Source of the DNA: a virus
DNA length: 24,158 bases
Virus record (IMG/VR): IMGVR_UViG_3300037963_003152
Location: 1 to 24,158 of that record
Reading direction: 5' to 3' (one strand)
This document shows, piece after piece, positions 21,770 through 24,158 of the stretch. The position numbers and the translations under genes were made by a program. The notes under the pieces were generated by a model. It worked only from the letters and a program-made list of their open reading frames with translations, searched no databases and was not told where the DNA came from. Within the stretch, counting starts at the first letter, position 1; each line of letters starts with the position of its first letter.

Positions 21770-22188
21770 TTTCCAACTCCCTGATCTAATTCTATGAATT
21801 GAGTGTGATGTGAATTTGATTGTGATGTGAATTCGCGCGCGCGATCGGGAGATATCTGGGTGATTGCGGGTTTATTCTGGGCGATTTGTTCGCGTAAGTT
21901 GTTGTCAGTCCTACGGCTCGCTGGGTGATTGGTCTTTCGAGTTTCAGGCGAGAATGCATTTACCCATTCTTGATGTTCGGTTCGAACGCGGTCGACCATC
22001 AAGCGCGCGTAATGTTCAGTCCATCCGAACAGCCGCGCGACTTGTCTCCGCGTCGGATTTTCGCCATCGTCTCGCTGTGACCAGATCCACAGGTAGACGA
22101 CAAGCTGCGGAGCCGGTCGATCTTTTGTCCATCGTTCAGTCGACGCAGCGATCACAAGTCCGCGCGGAGCTGGATGCCATACGTTCAT
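21751..22188 (-). CDS. Winged-helix-like replication or regulatory protein
   Basis: This 145-residue protein starts MNVWHPAPRGLVIAAS. GGAGG lies four bases before this ATG, and the ATG overlaps the RusA gene's TGA (ATGA), so a longer upstream start is rejected. Residues about 25-72 fit a winged helix: PAPQLVVYLWIW, NPTRRQVARLFGWTEHYARLMVDRV, the last being a clear helix-turn-helix with recognition helix. The C-terminal 65 residues are polar, with many Asn, Ser and Gln, and probably disordered. By neighbourhood it may be a replication initiator (DnaD-like or O-like); a transcription factor is the alternative. Confidence 0.83.
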   Translation of the reverse strand: MNVWHPAPRGLVIAASTERWTKDRPAPQLVVYLWIWSQRDDGENPTRRQVARLFGWTEHYARLMVDRVRTEHQEWVNAFSPETRKTNHPASRRTDNNLREQIAQNKPAITQISPDRAREFTSQSNSHHTQFIELDQGVGKWHRRK

Positions 22189-22631
22189 CGCGCCTCCGAT
22201 GGGCAGAACAACATTACCTCCGATCGGGATTTGTTTGGAGTCTTTTCTGCCCAGTACGCCTCGCAACGAATCTGGCAGACTTGGCCATCGTCGTCGTAGA
22301 GTAGACCGTTGAGAGAATCTTTGACAGCTTTCAGAACATTGTCGAGGTCCGGTCGTACGACGTGCTCAATCAATCCATCGTCATACTTCGACCCCATCAT
22401 GTACTTCGGCCGCGTAAACACGGCGATCAAATGCAATCGGATCGGTGTACGCTTTTCTGGTTTGGCTCTCGAAAATTGCATCGCCATAGTGCGAACAGCT
22501 TTCTCGAATTGTTTCGTCGTTTTGGGCGTATAGTGACGGATCCCTTTGGCTGTTTGATGCGCGCGAGCGCGCGCCTTCGGTACTGGATCGCCGGGAACCG
22601 TAAATCGCGCATAGTCGCGCCACATAATCAT
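22185..22631 (-). CDS. rusA: RusA-type Holliday junction resolvase
   Basis: This 148-residue protein is taken to start at MIMWRDYARF, because GGAG lies eight bases upstream of that ATG. An in-frame ATG 27 codons earlier would run through a 13-bp hairpin and adds a basic stretch atypical of the family. Signature motifs are FTVPGDPVPKARAR near 10-23, VVRPDLDNVLKAVKDSLNGL at 91-110 with the catalytic aspartates Asp95 and Asp97, and LYDDDGQV at 111-118 with a further acidic residue. RusA cuts Holliday junctions formed during phage recombination. It lies directly behind the annealase-like and Gp157 genes, which makes a coherent recombination module. Confidence 0.93.
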   Translation of the reverse strand: MIMWRDYARFTVPGDPVPKARARAHQTAKGIRHYTPKTTKQFEKAVRTMAMQFSRAKPEKRTPIRLHLIAVFTRPKYMMGSKYDDGLIEHVVRPDLDNVLKAVKDSLNGLLYDDDGQVCQIRCEAYWAEKTPNKSRSEVMLFCPSEAR

Positions 22632-22676
22632 GTTAATATCTCCGTGAGCGTTCGTTAGGGCCGCTCTCTGTCGTTT

Positions 22677-22710
22677 GACCCAGCATCGAGATTCGTTTCG
22701 ATGCTGGGTC
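22677..22710. promoter_or_regulatory. Perfect 13-bp hairpin ahead of rusA
   Basis: GACCCAGCATCGA at 22677-22689 is the exact reverse complement of 22698-22710, with an eight-base loop. It lies between the Gp157 stop and the rusA start, about 45 bases before the latter. No T-run follows on the minus strand, so it is not a standard terminator. It may be an attenuator, an RNA-processing site or an mRNA-stabilising element. Confidence 0.7.
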
Positions 22711-22721
22711 ATTTACGATGG

Positions 22722-23276
22722 TCATTTAAAAGTCACGCTCAATCGATCAACGAGGCTGACGCCATCGATCGTTTCGCCATTTTTCAGTCGTGACTTCACT
22801 GCGATCTTGTCGATCTTGTGGCTCACAATTTCGTTGATTAACGATGGATCGGCTTCGATCTGCGCTTCGATAAATTCGTCTTCATTTTCGAATTCGATCG
22901 ATTGTCGTTTCGTAATGTAGACCAATCCATGATCGGACGAGTACCTCCGACCCTTTTCTGGGTCGACTTCCATCCGCGCTTCCATCAAGGCGAGCGCGCG
23001 CGCGTCGATTTGTTTCAGTTCATTTTGCGCTCTGCGCTTCATTGCATTGAATTGATCGGCGTTCTTTTTCGCGCGTTCGATCCGTTCCTGCAACAGCTGC
23101 CTTACATATCGATATTGGTCCAATTTTTGATCGGAGTCTTCGATAAATTTATCCATCGAATCGACGATTTCTTCGGTCAGTTCGCCTTCGGCGCTGTAGA
23201 GTTGATCGACTATTTCTTCGGCTTTCAGCATTAGCTGGTAGCCAGTCGGCTGTTGATTTTGTTCTGTCGTTTTCAT
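22722..23276 (-). CDS. Siphovirus Gp157-family protein
   Basis: This 184-residue protein has a strong AGGAGG Shine-Dalgarno with an eight-base spacer. The layout matches Gp157: an opening helical segment with YQLMLKAEEIVDQLYSAEGE, a coiled-coil centre (IERAKKNADQFNAMKRRAQNEL) and a beta-rich end containing HGLVYITKRQSIEFENEDEF and a final DGVSLVDRLSVTFK. The family is common beside recombinase and annealase genes in siphoviruses and was originally linked to phage resistance. Its biochemical role is not settled. Genes on both sides belong to the recombination module. Confidence 0.88.
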   Translation of the reverse strand: MKTTEQNQQPTGYQLMLKAEEIVDQLYSAEGELTEEIVDSMDKFIEDSDQKLDQYRYVRQLLQERIERAKKNADQFNAMKRRAQNELKQIDARALALMEARMEVDPEKGRRYSSDHGLVYITKRQSIEFENEDEFIEAQIEADPSLINEIVSHKIDKIAVKSRLKNGETIDGVSLVDRLSVTFK

Positions 23277-23288
23277 TTTTGTTGCCTC

Positions 23289-24146
23289 CTAAAATGGCAT
23301 GGGGTCGTCGTTGAAAAATTCTCCGCGTTCATCGCGATCGTTCTGGGTGTCATGGTACGCGCTGCCGATTCCCTGAGCCACATCGTCGAGTAGCCCATTC
23401 ACGTTAGACGGCGCGATCTTTCTGCTATCATCCGCATCTGCCGCCAAATGGCGCATTTCTTTGTCCAGCCAATCGGGATCCCATGAACTCCATCCATAGA
23501 CTCGATCGCCTTTTTTCTTCGCGCCCGAACATCGCTCGCGCGCAGAACAGACGAAAAGCGGCTGGCTACCTTTGGCTGTCTCGCGGTTATCGTACACCAT
23601 CGCTCCGCAGTGCGGACATGATGGATCTCCGCTCTGCGATTTCTGGGGTCCACGATTCTGGCCGTCGCTGCTATTTGCCTCACCGAACGCGCGACCGGCC
23701 GATGCCTGTTGCTGCGAACGATTTCGATTGACCGGATCCGATTGGTAATTGCTGCCGCCATTGTCCGAATCGTAATGGCCCAATTCGTCAGCCGTGCATC
23801 CCGCGTATCCGACGAATGCACGAAGCGCGCGATTCATCGCTCGAGTGTGAGCCATCCGTACAAAATGCGGGACAATGTTCTTGCCAACATTTAATCGCGA
23901 TGCATCGCCCAGCGCTGTGTGGCTGCATTCCCCGTCGGTAATTGTGACAGTTACCTCGACATAGAACGGCCAGCCATCATCGCCATAGGTCCGCTCGATG
24001 TTGTCGATCGTACTCGACCACGGCTTACCCCTATGATTGGCCAGCCAGACTAATCCGACATGGGTAATGTATGGCTTGCGCTGGATCATTTGGATTCCGT
24101 CGTTCGGAAATCCATCTGGCAGATTGTTTGAATCGAAAGTTTTCAT
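23289..24146 (-). CDS. Rad52/annealase-like recombination protein with zinc ribbon and SSB-like tip
   Basis: This 285-residue protein starts with GGAGTACAAAA-ATG. Residues about 25-125 (ITHVGLVWLANHRGK, FYVEVTVTITDGE, LGDASRLNVGKNIVPHFVRMAHTRAMNRALRAFVG, in pieces) match a phage family thought to be related to Rad52-type single-strand annealing proteins, ending in a helix with (E/H)TRAxNRALR. After a low-complexity Ser/Asn/Gln linker comes a zinc ribbon (CPHC at 177-180; Cys200 and Cys206). The last residues are GEFFNDDPMPF, very close to the DDDIPF interaction tip of bacterial SSB proteins. It probably anneals or binds single-stranded DNA and recruits partners. I am confident of the family resemblance, less so of the activity. 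Confidence 0.82.
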   Translation of the reverse strand: MKTFDSNNLPDGFPNDGIQMIQRKPYITHVGLVWLANHRGKPWSSTIDNIERTYGDDGWPFYVEVTVTITDGECSHTALGDASRLNVGKNIVPHFVRMAHTRAMNRALRAFVGYAGCTADELGHYDSDNGGSNYQSDPVNRNRSQQQASAGRAFGEANSSDGQNRGPQKSQSGDPSCPHCGAMVYDNRETAKGSQPLFVCSARERCSGAKKKGDRVYGWSSWDPDWLDKEMRHLAADADDSRKIAPSNVNGLLDDVAQGIGSAYHDTQNDRDERGEFFNDDPMPF

Positions 24147-24158
24147 TTTTGTACTCCG

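Noticed and set aside
22632-22712. Upstream start for rusA at 22712
   Set aside because: It would translate through a perfect hairpin with no Shine-Dalgarno, whereas the ATG at 22631 has GGAG at good spacing and gives the normal family N-terminus.
1-24158. tRNA genes, insertion sequences, integrase, attachment sites or lysis genes
   Set aside because: I looked for cloverleaf-like segments, transposase or recombinase motifs and endolysin motifs in the genes and gaps and found none. The gaps are too short for most of them.

Overview
This window is one contiguous block of a tailed double-stranded DNA phage or prophage. Every gene I can support lies on the minus strand, so transcription runs from high to low coordinates. 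The virion genes are those of a siphovirus with an HK97-type head: small and large terminase, HK97-family portal, MuF-type minor head protein, prohead protease, major capsid protein, head-tail connectors, tail terminator, tail tube, a frameshift-type pair of tail assembly chaperones, an 871-residue tape measure protein and the start of the tail-tip genes. No contractile sheath or baseplate wedge genes appear. Shine-Dalgarno sequences (GGAG, AGGAGG) and sigma70-like promoters indicate a bacterial host. I cannot name the host. No integrase, repressor, lysis cassette or host flank is visible, so temperate or lytic lifestyle is undecided.

Layout in transcription order. From 24146 to 20681 lies a recombination/replication module: a Rad52/annealase-like protein with a zinc ribbon and an SSB-like C-terminal tip, a Gp157-family protein, a RusA-type resolvase, a winged-helix-like protein, a zinc-binding helicase-loader-like protein, an FmdB-type zinc ribbon and a small holin-like membrane protein. 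From 20623 to 18943 lie six very small genes organised by three near-identical promoter cassettes (each with a 17-bp spacer) and a recurrent leader, AGGGAGCC, ahead of the start codons. From 18947 to 18585 lies a striking AT-rich array built on an 83-bp compound repeat. On the minus strand it reads as four consecutive micro-ORFs joined stop-to-start by ATGA overlaps. From 18527 to 1 lies the tightly packed late (virion) operon, with TAATG, ATGA and similar overlaps between most genes. A ParB-domain/DNA methyltransferase fusion sits between the terminase subunits.

The system I would look at first is the 18585-18947 array. Its position directly upstream of the small terminase gene suits a packaging (cos/pac) or replication site. 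Its phase-preserving micro-ORF chain immediately behind an 80-codon early gene also suits a translated repeat-peptide operon. The two readings are separable by experiment or comparison and are listed as separate findings. Other points of interest are the duplicated promoter cassettes, a probable +1 (or -2) frameshift in the tail chaperone, a DUF2341-like protein among the tail genes, a very acidic extension on the prohead protease, and two neighbouring small head genes with Lys/Ala/Pro-rich tails.
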